A stretch of 64,000 bases of DNA from Parietichytrium sp. I65-24A. Lineage: Eukaryota > Sar > Bigyra > Thraustochytrida > Thraustochytriidae. Both the position numbers and the translations under genes were made by a program. Positions 42,615 through 51,803 of the stretch are shown here, piece after piece. Every line of letters starts with the position of its first letter. Position 1 is the stretch's first letter. The stretch spans positions 54,536-118,535 of the forward strand of contig BLSF01000091.1 in NCBI GenBank assembly GCA_012862575.1, written 5' to 3'. A model generated the notes under the pieces. That model made no database searches. It was not told the DNA's origin and saw nothing but the letters and a program-made list of their open reading frames with translations.

Positions 42615-44018
42615 ATGAAAGAGCGGCCCTGTAGGAGCTGTAGGAGTGGCGGAAAGCGGGGTGACAAGTCTGATAAGCAGCAGAAGCAGCAGTCTAGCGC
42701 GTACCGCGGCGGGGTGAAAGGGAATGTTCCGCACGGGAAAGGAGTTCTTGTGGACGGTTCCGGGAACACGTTCGAAGGCAGCTTCGAGAACGGGCGCAAG
42801 GTTTCAGGCAGCACTGAATTCGTCAACGGCGACTTTCACTCCGGAGCGTATGTGGAGAATAGGAGGCACGGAGCAGGGACGTATATTTTCCGCAATGGAG
42901 ACCGCTTCGACGGAGAGTTTGTGAGGGGCGCTCTGGCGAAAGGCAGAATGCGGTACATTGGCGGCGAGGTGTATATCGGGGAGTTTAGAGATGGCGTTCC
43001 GCACGGGGATGGCGAAAAGCTTCTGAGAAATGGTGACAAATACTCTGGGAGTTGGAAGAATGGCGTTGCTGACGGCTGGGGCGTGAAGAGGTTTGCTTGC
43101 GGAGATATCCATGAAGGGTTTTATCGCAACAACCGGCGACACGGGTACGGCAAATACAAATGGCTCTGTGGAGATCTCTATGAAGGCTTCTATTCTGATG
43201 GGAAGGCGTGCGGGAAGGGGAAATTTGTTACGAGGGAGCAAACTTCCGAAGGGCTGTTCAAAGACAATGTCCTGCAGGGCTTTGGGCTGCGATTGCATCA
43301 CGCTTCTGGAGCGGAATACGTTGGTGAGATTTCGGCAAATGCCCGCGAAGGCAGTGGATGCCTCACCTGGGAAGATGGCACCGTGCTATTAGGTCAATTC
43401 AGCGGCAACGAAATCATCGACGGCTTCAAAGAATTTCCTTGCGGAAGCAGATATGACGGGCAATGGCGAGGAAGGCTGGCTCAAGGCCTTGGACTGAAGC
43501 GGTTCGCTAATAATGACATTTACCGCGGCCAATTTTCTAAAGACAAGCGTCATGGATTTGGGGTTTACGAGTGGTCCGAGAACCGATCGCGATACACCGG
43601 ATACTGGATGTGCGGCCTGGAGCACGGACCCGGGACTATTGTCATGCCAAATACGCACATGTACTGCGGTGGTTTCGCGATGGGCAAGAAAGATGGCAAC
43701 TCCATTTTGTACATTTTCCGCGGCCTGTCGATAACAAAGCTGCGTCAAGTGTGGGAGAACGGCAGCAAAGTTACTGAAGCCTCTCTCACCGCAGAAAATT
43801 TTGGGACATTCGACCACCCGTCGTACGTCAAAAATGAAGAGATGTATATTGAGTTCTTTCTCGGCCGTGCCCCTCGCAGAAGCCTAACTTGTACGCCACA
43901 CGAGCCACCGCTCCGCGCAAAGCCACGAAAGCTTTCCAAATCGAAAGCTGGGAGCGTCGAAGAGCCTTGGACCACAGATTATGGCGGCGATACTGCGAGG
44001 CAGCTTTCGTGGGAATAA
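42615..44018 (+). CDS. MORN-repeat protein
   Basis: A 467-residue protein with about 15 consecutive MORN units (about residues 35-380) of the form (Y/F)xGxFxxGxxHGxGxxxxxxGD; examples are YVENRRHGAGTYIFRNGDRF and FSKDKRHGFGVYEWSE. Several units are degenerate. The last 90 residues are not MORN and are basic with PRRSLTCTPHEPP-like low complexity. MORN proteins build membrane- or cytoskeleton-linked scaffolds, and many act at basal bodies and flagella, but no partner can be read here. AATAAA overlaps the stop. The start ATG at 42615 is followed by a Lys/Arg/Cys-rich leader (KERPCRSCRSGGKRGDKSDK). Confidence 0.9.
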   Translation: MKERPCRSCRSGGKRGDKSDKQQKQQSSAYRGGVKGNVPHGKGVLVDGSGNTFEGSFENGRKVSGSTEFVNGDFHSGAYVENRRHGAGTYIFRNGDRFDGEFVRGALAKGRMRYIGGEVYIGEFRDGVPHGDGEKLLRNGDKYSGSWKNGVADGWGVKRFACGDIHEGFYRNNRRHGYGKYKWLCGDLYEGFYSDGKACGKGKFVTREQTSEGLFKDNVLQGFGLRLHHASGAEYVGEISANAREGSGCLTWEDGTVLLGQFSGNEIIDGFKEFPCGSRYDGQWRGRLAQGLGLKRFANNDIYRGQFSKDKRHGFGVYEWSENRSRYTGYWMCGLEHGPGTIVMPNTHMYCGGFAMGKKDGNSILYIFRGLSITKLRQVWENGSKVTEASLTAENFGTFDHPSYVKNEEMYIEFFLGRAPRRSLTCTPHEPPLRAKPRKLSKSKAGSVEEPWTTDYGGDTARQLSWE

Positions 44019-44421
44019 ATCTATCGCCGATGCTACCTCGCCTCGACTCGTTGAGTCGAATGTAAATATTTTAGTGCACCAGCACTTTTCTCAAATTGCA
44101 ACCCCTCCTTTTTGTAGACTACGGGCGCGATTCTCAACAGCAACGAACGTTTGAGGCGGGCGTGGTATATCAATTCTCGAAGAACGGCAGCGACACTGTT
44201 ATCTTTCATGAGGCTAAGCATCTTTGCTTGTCGCGGAATGTTGAAGCTTGGTTCTAGCTACTAGCCTATTAGTATCTCGTTCAAAAAGCTGCAAACAAAG
44301 GCCCTTATGATTTAAAACTGAAAACATGAAACAGAAAGAGATATGGATTCGCAGACAGCTACGCCCAGAACTACTACTTCAATTGCCTTATAAATACGAA
44401 CAGCATACAACGGAAACCCTA
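44019..44421. other. Convergent intergenic region
   Basis: A 0.4-kb 3' flank between the MORN gene and the carboxypeptidase. Nothing recognisable is present. Confidence 0.5.
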
Positions 44422-46932
44422 TCATTTGACCTTACTCAGGCGCTGCTGCTGGCGGCGCTTGCGAGCAAGCAAGTAGATCAAGCAAGTTAGGGCCAGTGAG
44501 CCCAGAGCAAGCGTCTGCACACGAACAGTGGAATACCTTATAATGATATTGTCCTCAATGCGGACGCGGCGCTCTGGAGCTTTGTGCAAAATATTATGGT
44601 ACTTTTCCCTCAAGTTTGAGACGGATTCACTCTTTGATTTATCTGCGGTTTGCCTCTGGTCATCCCCCAAAAGTTGATTCGCAAAACTTTCCAGCTTCTC
44701 ATCGTCAAGATCGTCATAAGCAAGTGTATCAAGCTGCTCTTCCTCCTCTATTGAGACACTCTCTTTCTGGTTCAATACCTCATCCGCCTGAAGCACTGCG
44801 ACGGGTGTTTTACGAGCATCGTCATCAAAATTCAACACTTCTTTTTCCCACTTTGCGTCGTTGCCGTCGTCCTTGACATGCAAACCAGAGCGCGAAGGAA
44901 TTGCGGTCTTGACACGCTCCGAAAATACCTCTCCTCCGTCGCCGTTGTCGTCGTCTGCTCCACTCGAGAAATCACCGCCCTCGACGGATCGAGCAGTGTC
45001 TGGCTCCACAAAGTCGTGAAGAAATTTGCTATCCTTTAGTGAAGCGTGCAGTTCGCCTTCGTCAAAGTCGTCCATGTCGGTGTCCCGGTCGCTAGCGTCA
45101 GACCCATCTGCGCGCCGAGGGGCCTCCGCCAGCCTGTGGTCTTTGCGAAACACATCTTCTTCTTCTTCACTACCATCATCCTCGCTAGACAGATCTAAGG
45201 AGTCCGAGTCCTCCAAGTTCAAGTTCTCGTCGGAGTCCTCCACCCGAGGATGCTCTTTTGTCACTTCAAAGTCAAAAGATTCCTCCTCTTGGTCGAATTG
45301 AGGGTCTGCGTCGCTGGTAGCCCCCACTAAAGTGGAGTCAGATTGGTCTTCATCCACTTCAAAAGTTGAGCTGTCTTCATCATCGGATGATATAGAGCGC
45401 AGAGAACTTGGGGATGAAACTGGCGAAGTCGCTACCTGACCCTCATACTCATCGTTGAAATCGTCCGAGAATGCGTCAAACGCTTTTTTGTTGTCCGTCG
45501 CAGTTGAGTCATCCTCGCTCTCAAAAGACTCTGCAAAGTTACTCAAGAGATCGTCAAGGCTCATCTCATGAGGCTTTAGATCTTTCACTTTCTTCTCGTA
45601 CTTTTCTTCCTTGGCCGCAGGGGCACCTGGTACCACCAATATTTCTCCATGAGATGGCGGCGACAGATTCTGTGCCGTACGTTCAGAACCAGCACCATCA
45701 TTGACGATGCTACGGCCATTACCACTTTCCCTGTTGCCTTCGTCAACATCGCCTTCGGATTGACCGTCGCCGTCGTCTTCATCGGAATCGTCACCAGTCT
45801 CTTGCTGGGGAGCAGACCCCGGACCGGTCAGAACCACTTCAGCCATTTTCCAAAACCCAGCCTCTAGCTCTTTCGAGATGGGGATGATTTCGTGCTCTGG
45901 AACCTCAAAGATGTACTTGAGGAGCTTGGTGCGATTGCCTCTTGTCTCAACCATAAACACATTCTGCACCTTTGCTTCCGCATAGATCCAATCCACTCCG
46001 ATTCCCGTGTTTGAGTCGGAGAACTCTGATTCTCTTGGGCGATGCTTGTACTTGTAGTTGTTCACCTCGCGCATGGCTTTTGAAATGGCACCGCAATTCG
46101 CCAGATTGCGGGTCTGCACGTCTTCCGGCTCCCCGCTGTAGTAAAATGGTGGCAGAATAGCTCCAGAGCAGCAGTGGACATCCATGAATCCATTGATCGA
46201 CTGGCCGCGCTTGTGCTTCAAAAGCCAGTCGCGCACTGCTTTGATCTCTGGCTCTGAGAACGGCCTTTTCCCCTGGTAAACTTCAGACGTGGCACGGTCC
46301 GCGCCAAAGCCCCATGACTTGCCCTTGACACCCCAGTTCCGATTCAAATCGATGCCGTGCACTCCGCGCTCGCACTTGGAGCACAGGTTTCGGCGGTTCT
46401 TACGCCACTCTTTGGCTTGTTCGTTCTTCTCTGCTGGCGTGCGGGTGTACTCATACCCGTCTGGGTTCAGTATTGGGAGCATATGAACCTGAGTTTCGGA
46501 CAAGAGCTTGATCACCTTGGGGTCGTTCGCCTCCACTGCAGCTAGCAACCTCGATGCCAAATACAAAATTGAATGTGAGGTGATCCACTCCCTCCCGTGC
46601 ATTGTGCCCATGAGCATGAGCTGGTACTTTGGAGACGGTGTGCCGATAGTCATCATTGTGAGACTTCGGTGCTCCGCAGACTTGCCTATTGAGGACAGCT
46701 TGATCATTTTTGTTTTCTTATACTTTTTGCCAAGGGCAGTCATGAACGCCTCCATTTCTTTGTAAGTGTTCCATTTTTCGAAGAAACTCGAATCATCAGC
46801 AGCTACCAGTGCCTTTGCCGCGGAACTCTGACTCGACCCGCCGCGTTTCAAAGCAGCACAAACGTGCGCAAGAAGCGCCAGAGCCGCAAGTGTTGCGCGC
46901 AGCAGCATTTTGCCGTTCATCCTTCTCGCCAT
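44422..46932 (-). CDS. M14-family zinc carboxypeptidase, membrane-anchored, catalytically complete
   Basis: An 836-residue protein. A signal peptide (about 1-25) leads to a M14 peptidase domain (about 55-370) with all active residues: His112 and Glu115 in MHGREW, NPDGYEYTR, Asn197-Arg198 in DLNRNW, His253 in DVHCCSGAILPP and the catalytic Glu329 in FMVETRGNR. Thus it should bind zinc and remove C-terminal residues from peptides, on the lumenal or outer side. A very acidic Ser/Asp/Glu-rich stalk of about 400 residues follows, then a C-terminal transmembrane helix (ALGSLALTCLIYLLA) and a basic tail (RKRRQQQRLSKVK). The enzyme class is sure; substrates are unknown. The start is the first of ATGs at 46932, 46920 and 46908. 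Confidence 0.9.
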   Translation of the reverse strand: MARRMNGKMLLRATLAALALLAHVCAALKRGGSSQSSAAKALVAADDSSFFEKWNTYKEMEAFMTALGKKYKKTKMIKLSSIGKSAEHRSLTMMTIGTPSPKYQLMLMGTMHGREWITSHSILYLASRLLAAVEANDPKVIKLLSETQVHMLPILNPDGYEYTRTPAEKNEQAKEWRKNRRNLCSKCERGVHGIDLNRNWGVKGKSWGFGADRATSEVYQGKRPFSEPEIKAVRDWLLKHKRGQSINGFMDVHCCSGAILPPFYYSGEPEDVQTRNLANCGAISKAMREVNNYKYKHRPRESEFSDSNTGIGVDWIYAEAKVQNVFMVETRGNRTKLLKYIFEVPEHEIIPISKELEAGFWKMAEVVLTGPGSAPQQETGDDSDEDDGDGQSEGDVDEGNRESGNGRSIVNDGAGSERTAQNLSPPSHGEILVVPGAPAAKEEKYEKKVKDLKPHEMSLDDLLSNFAESFESEDDSTATDNKKAFDAFSDDFNDEYEGQVATSPVSSPSSLRSISSDDEDSSTFEVDEDQSDSTLVGATSDADPQFDQEEESFDFEVTKEHPRVEDSDENLNLEDSDSLDLSSEDDGSEEEEDVFRKDHRLAEAPRRADGSDASDRDTDMDDFDEGELHASLKDSKFLHDFVEPDTARSVEGGDFSSGADDDNGDGGEVFSERVKTAIPSRSGLHVKDDGNDAKWEKEVLNFDDDARKTPVAVLQADEVLNQKESVSIEEEEQLDTLAYDDLDDEKLESFANQLLGDDQRQTADKSKSESVSNLREKYHNILHKAPERRVRIEDNIIIRYSTVRVQTLALGSLALTCLIYLLARKRRQQQRLSKVK

Positions 46933-48607
46933 CCGATGTGCAACCAGCCAGTCTCCACCCGTCAAGTGCGAGCAGCAATCTCAACCCTTGTGCGTCCAGA
47001 CCAGTCAACGCACTCCCAGAGTCGAGCCTCCAAACATCAAGCGACCCAACCCTGTGGCCCCTTCGCCGTTCCGAGCCGAAACGCTGTGCAAACCTTCCAG
47101 AGAGTGTCTCCGCGCCGCGCACTCTTGATCTTCTGATCTCCTCCTGCTATCTTTGCATTCACAGTCAACTCACTGACTTCTCCACCACTGCCTCTCTTCT
47201 CCTCTGTCTCTTCTCTCTCTGTCTCTCTCTGTCTCTCTCTGTCTCTCTCTGTTGTCTCCATGCCTTCAAATTCATTTTATTGAGTTAGTACCTGGCCATA
47301 CCTTGCCACTCAACACACTCACCCACTAGCTTTGAGCAGTCTCATAGTCTCATCGAATACTCTGCACATGTGTGGCATTACCAGTATGCTAGCGCAAGGC
47401 TCTACTCACAGCGAGGGGTACTGGGTACTACTATATGGCTCTACTCGAGTTGCGGCTCCTTGCCGGGACCTTTAAGGAGGCTGGGCATACTGGTGCGGTT
47501 AATATGTGGTGGAATTCTTATCAGAGAAGGGACGGACGTTTTAAGTAGGAAAGCCTTCCGCTGTCTCCAAGGACTCCACATCGGACAGGCTAGCGAATGG
47601 TTATGGATATGACCTAAGTAGCTAATAACCGAATAGTATACGTTGGTAATGGCAATGCCTCTCTGGGGATACTTTGATGGTCGGAAAGCCGCGGGCTTGA
47701 GCTTTGCTCTTGAAAGACGATAAGCAACGAAGATCAAAACGTAAAATGTAAAATAAAATGCAATTGTAAATTGTAAAATGCAGCATCCGCTGCCCTGCTT
47801 GTGCAGTTTTGATTAAAATAAAACGCTGGGATTGGGAAAACTTGCGGAACGCTTCTTGATGCATTCGATTCGCCATTCGTGCCGTAGTATATCGTAGGGA
47901 GTACTCAAAGGAATATTAATCAGTTTTGGGACTCCTCACAGTCCTCACACTCTCCTCACAATGGAAGACAATCGAAGCCACTAATTTACGTTCTCATTGA
48001 TTTTTCAATCAATTAATTAAACGTAACAAAAAGTCTCGTAAGTTCTTCGCAAGCCCAACCACAATCCCCAAGGCAACCCACGAGCTACCAGTCCAGAGCG
48101 CTCATCAGATCAAACCGAAACATTAAATCGATCAATCAACACAATCAACTGTGAATCCATTCTCCAAATATGTTACCCCAAATGCCCACAACAACTAACA
48201 GTGAATACTGAGTACTCAGTACACAAGTCGGCACTATAACTTATTTGGAGCCAGCCACAGCCTTTTTCTCCTTACGTCTAACTAGATCTATCTGGACCGA
48301 TACGAGTATGTACTAGTACCGAAATTAGAACGGAGAGCGAGCGAGTGAGCGATCGAGTTGATTGACAGTGAGTTGATTGAGTTGGCTGTGAATACTGTGA
48401 ATGAGTGATTGATTGACTGAGTGATCGAGTGACTGAGTGGGTGAAAACGACGGCAAGGTGTGAACGGCAGTGTTCACGTGGTCGACGAGGCTGCGTCTGG
48501 GCGGCGTCTGGGAGCAAGCAGAGGAGCAGGCCCGGAGAGTCGCGGCAGACCGTTTGTTTGAGGGTTGAAGTATAGATTGGCGGGCTCAAGGGGGTCTGGC
48601 GAGCAAG
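46933..48607. other. Divergent intergenic region of the carboxypeptidase pair
   Basis: This 1.7-kb gap lies between two divergent paralogues and may hold a shared promoter region. It contains a (CTCTGTCT)n tract (about 47210-47253), a 16-base perfect palindrome TACTGAGTACTCAGTA at 48206-48221, and GAGT/GATTGA repeats (48350-48440). No gene is seen. Confidence 0.5.
47210..47253 (+). repeat. (CTCTCTGT)n repeat
   Basis: A pyrimidine-rich tract about 280 bases upstream of the active carboxypeptidase start, in the divergent gap. Confidence 0.8.
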
Positions 48608-51169
48608 ATGCTGAAGAAGACGCACAATGAGAAGCGCTGGAGAGCGCTGCAGAATCTGCACTCGGAAGCTTATAAGAGGAAGACGAGGAGGTTCCAGCTG
48701 ATTCGATGCGCGTTCGTTGCGGTGATGGTAGGCATGGTGATGATGGCCGTGGCTGTCTTTAGGAGACTGAGCGCATATCAGGAGACCAACGTGATCATTA
48801 ATTACCACCGCACGCAGAAACATGAGCCGCTCCCAGGTTCTGGCACTCCTGCACAGAGCAACACTGTGTATAGTGGTGTGTCGCTAGACAGCATCGGAAA
48901 TCTGGTTCTCAACGAACCAATGCACAAGCTTTGTGACGCCAAGCTCTTCTTTGTGGAGCAGGCACCCAGCGTCGACCGCCTCACTCCAGTGCTTCAAGGT
49001 GGCAAAACGCTGCACTACAAGTCTGGCTCAACTTTTCAGGAGTGCTGCGACTCTTGCTCTAGCCAGGAGTGCGACGGCTTTCGGTTCGAGGGTCAGAGCT
49101 GCACACTCTTGAGTTTTCCTCATGTGGAGGTTGAGGAGGACCTTGAAGAGGAAGAGGAGGAAGGCGACAATGCCGGAGGCGATAGTGGCGATGCAAACGA
49201 GCGTTTCGAGCCTGTACCCGAAACTAAAGTTGACAGGGAATTCGGGAGCGCACAAAGTGTGGCTACCCCTCGCCCGCCTGTGCAGAGCTCGCTCCGGAAT
49301 TCTGGAGAGGAGAACGAGGAAGAAGAGGAAATTTTGGAAGAGGACTTTGGAGTTGTTGCGGACGTTGAAAAATCTGGACCTTCTTCATCTCAAGACAGCG
49401 AAAGTGAGGACGATTCTGAACGAGATGGCCTCATTCTAGATTTTGATGAGGAAGAGGAGCCCGTTGAGGACTTTAGCGTATCTGAAGGGCAACAGCATGG
49501 GTCTGAAAGCTCGCAGGAAAGCGGCGAGCTGGACCCCGCACTTGACGAATTTGAAGCGGAGGTAGAAGACGAGCCCAACTCCTCGAGCGAGGGCCACTTT
49601 GGTCAGAGTGCCGGCGGCAACACAGACCAAGAAGATGACTTTAACTCCATGTTCGGGGCAACCGATAGCGGGGAATCAGAGAATGAGCACCCGAGCGACG
49701 AGGAATTTGGCAACCTTGGTCTGGGAGTTGTGAACCAGCTTCCGGAAGAGTTGCAGACTATTGACCACTCGGATGATGGTGAGGAGCTTCGCGACTTTCT
49801 TGGCGTATCAGATACCGAGATTTTGCCGAAAGAAAGCGATCAGGAGCTTATGAACATGCTGATGGATCAACTCAACTCCCGAATGAACCCAAAGAAAGAG
49901 GAGGAAGAGGAGGAGCTCGTCAAGGTTCCGAAGAAGAGCACTGAGGAGGAGCAAATAGACCACGCGATGAACGTTGAGCTCGGTCAGAGCAGAGTCAACA
50001 CGATCATCCCTCTTGGCGATTACCAACGATTAACCGCGCGCGACCAGTTCTACTCCAAGCACAAGAATCTGGTCTTGCGCTACCGCACCAATCGCGAATT
50101 GACTGCAGTTGCCTCCGAAATGGCTACCTTCTTTCCGGACGTAGAATACGTCACCTTTGGAAGAAGCGGCGATCGCAAAAAGCCGCAGCCTTTGAAGGTC
50201 TTGCGGGTTGGAAACGGCCGAAGAGGAAAGCATGTATTTGTTGTCGCGACCCTGCGTGGCTGCGAGTGGACCTCTGCTCTTGCGACTTTGCACACTGCGC
50301 TCGCACTTAAAGGCCGCGGATCTACTACGAAGAACTTGCTCGACTCTGTGCAGTTTCACTTCATCCCAATTGTCAATCCAGATGGGTTCGACTACAGTCA
50401 TCACAAGAGCCCGGCGAACGCGCGCGCATGGTGCAAAAATAGGCGTGTTGCAGTCCCGGGATACCACGGCGTGGATTTGGAGCACAATTGGGGGCTCGAT
50501 GGAGTGTCATGGGGCTTCGGGAAACGAGATGCCGCAGGTGCCAAGCTGGACGTTTTCCAGGGGCCTGCCAACTTTTCTGAGCCAGAAACGCGCTCGCTCA
50601 GGGACTACATGACTCATTATGCAACTGGCCGAGGTCGCGTTGCGCTCCTTTACGTAAAGTGCTGCGGTGCATCCATCACTCCCCCGCAAGTCTACCGCAC
50701 TGATATTCCCAATCCGGTCAATGTGAACCAAATAGCTGCTATGATGGCCAAACACGTGGAGCAAACAGACGGGTCTCGATACACAATCGTCCAGCGCGAA
50801 AGCACGTTTCATGCCAAGAACCAGGGCCAGATGATTGATTGGGCACACAATGAAGCTATGATCGACCATGCATACACAATCGAGGTGAAGGGACTCGGAT
50901 TGTCTACTCGTGCGGACCATGCTAAAATTTCTGTGGAGCCGTTTCAGACACTGCTTCGAGAGCTTGAAACTGCTACTGTCTTTCTCGCTCTCCGCTTGCT
51001 CCAAGACCCCATTGAGGGCCAGGCTGTGAACAAGCCGTACACCTACTCCTCTGCCGCACTCGGTTCCTCGGATGCTTCCTCCGCAGCTGCAGCTTCATCA
51101 ACTACCTCTTCTTCGAGCTCGGCGTCGTCCCCCAAAAAGACCGATAAGAAGAAGAAAAAGAAGACGTAA
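48608..51169 (+). CDS. M14-family carboxypeptidase paralogue, probably inactive
   Basis: An 853-residue type II membrane protein. Its transmembrane helix is at about residues 31-51. The next part has six closely spaced Cys (STFQECCDSCSSQECDGFRFEGQSCTLL, about 141-168), PAN/apple-like. A long acidic stretch (about 170-460) is followed by a M14 fold (about 480-800). Key residues have changed: the first zinc His is Arg550 (TLRGCEWTS, Glu553 kept), the third ligand His is Lys684 (LYVKCCGASITPP), and Asn-Arg of the substrate site is Glu625-His626 (DLEHNW). The catalytic Glu759 (TIEVKG) remains. Two of three zinc ligands are lost, so it is most likely a pseudoenzyme. A Ser-rich, Lys-rich end (KKTDKKKKKKT) closes it. 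Confidence 0.87.
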   Translation: MLKKTHNEKRWRALQNLHSEAYKRKTRRFQLIRCAFVAVMVGMVMMAVAVFRRLSAYQETNVIINYHRTQKHEPLPGSGTPAQSNTVYSGVSLDSIGNLVLNEPMHKLCDAKLFFVEQAPSVDRLTPVLQGGKTLHYKSGSTFQECCDSCSSQECDGFRFEGQSCTLLSFPHVEVEEDLEEEEEEGDNAGGDSGDANERFEPVPETKVDREFGSAQSVATPRPPVQSSLRNSGEENEEEEEILEEDFGVVADVEKSGPSSSQDSESEDDSERDGLILDFDEEEEPVEDFSVSEGQQHGSESSQESGELDPALDEFEAEVEDEPNSSSEGHFGQSAGGNTDQEDDFNSMFGATDSGESENEHPSDEEFGNLGLGVVNQLPEELQTIDHSDDGEELRDFLGVSDTEILPKESDQELMNMLMDQLNSRMNPKKEEEEEELVKVPKKSTEEEQIDHAMNVELGQSRVNTIIPLGDYQRLTARDQFYSKHKNLVLRYRTNRELTAVASEMATFFPDVEYVTFGRSGDRKKPQPLKVLRVGNGRRGKHVFVVATLRGCEWTSALATLHTALALKGRGSTTKNLLDSVQFHFIPIVNPDGFDYSHHKSPANARAWCKNRRVAVPGYHGVDLEHNWGLDGVSWGFGKRDAAGAKLDVFQGPANFSEPETRSLRDYMTHYATGRGRVALLYVKCCGASITPPQVYRTDIPNPVNVNQIAAMMAKHVEQTDGSRYTIVQRESTFHAKNQGQMIDWAHNEAMIDHAYTIEVKGLGLSTRADHAKISVEPFQTLLRELETATVFLALRLLQDPIEGQAVNKPYTYSSAALGSSDASSAAAASSTTSSSSSASSPKKTDKKKKKKT

Positions 51170-51803
51170 ATCCCGTAGTCACTGGAACAACACATACTTG
51201 TGTATTCTCCCCAAGCGAAGCAGGACTCCTGCGAGACACATATTGGTGCTGCTGTAAGTACCGATACAAATATTGGCCAGTATCTTGGTGCTCCACTGGG
51301 ATCTGTGCGCAATGCTAGCTCAAACTGGTCGGCCTAAAGCCACTCTGTAACGATGTTTCCCCTCTCCCCCTCTGAGGAAAACCTTTCTTCTTGTTTTTGG
51401 TCATGTTTTTTGGATAAAAAAGAAGAATTAATTTATCAAGAAAATTCTAAACTTTCTGTTATGAAAGAAACGGAAGGAAGAGCGGTTTCTGCTCTAAATT
51501 GTGGAAATGTCTTGAGGCTCTGAAATTCACGTTACTGGGGCTTTGCTCAAGCACTTGGTTGAGGCAGGCAGAGGGTGGTCAACAGCGTGTCCAAATGAGA
51601 AATGCTTCAAAAGCTCTGTCAATCCAAGGTAGAAAGGCTCGTCACGGTCATAAAGAACAATCGCACGGTGATAAAATTGGCCTTGTTCCAAGGAAAGGAA
51701 AAAAAAACAAGGAGAGGAGAAGCGGAAAAAATATCTATATATAACAGTTCAAATCAAGTATGCCAAGGAGTGAGTCGACTCTACTAGAGGGTTCAAAAAA
51801 TGA
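51170..51803. other. Convergent intergenic region
   Basis: A 0.6-kb 3' flank with A- and T-rich runs near 51400-51470 and 51700-51750. No gene is seen. Confidence 0.5.
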
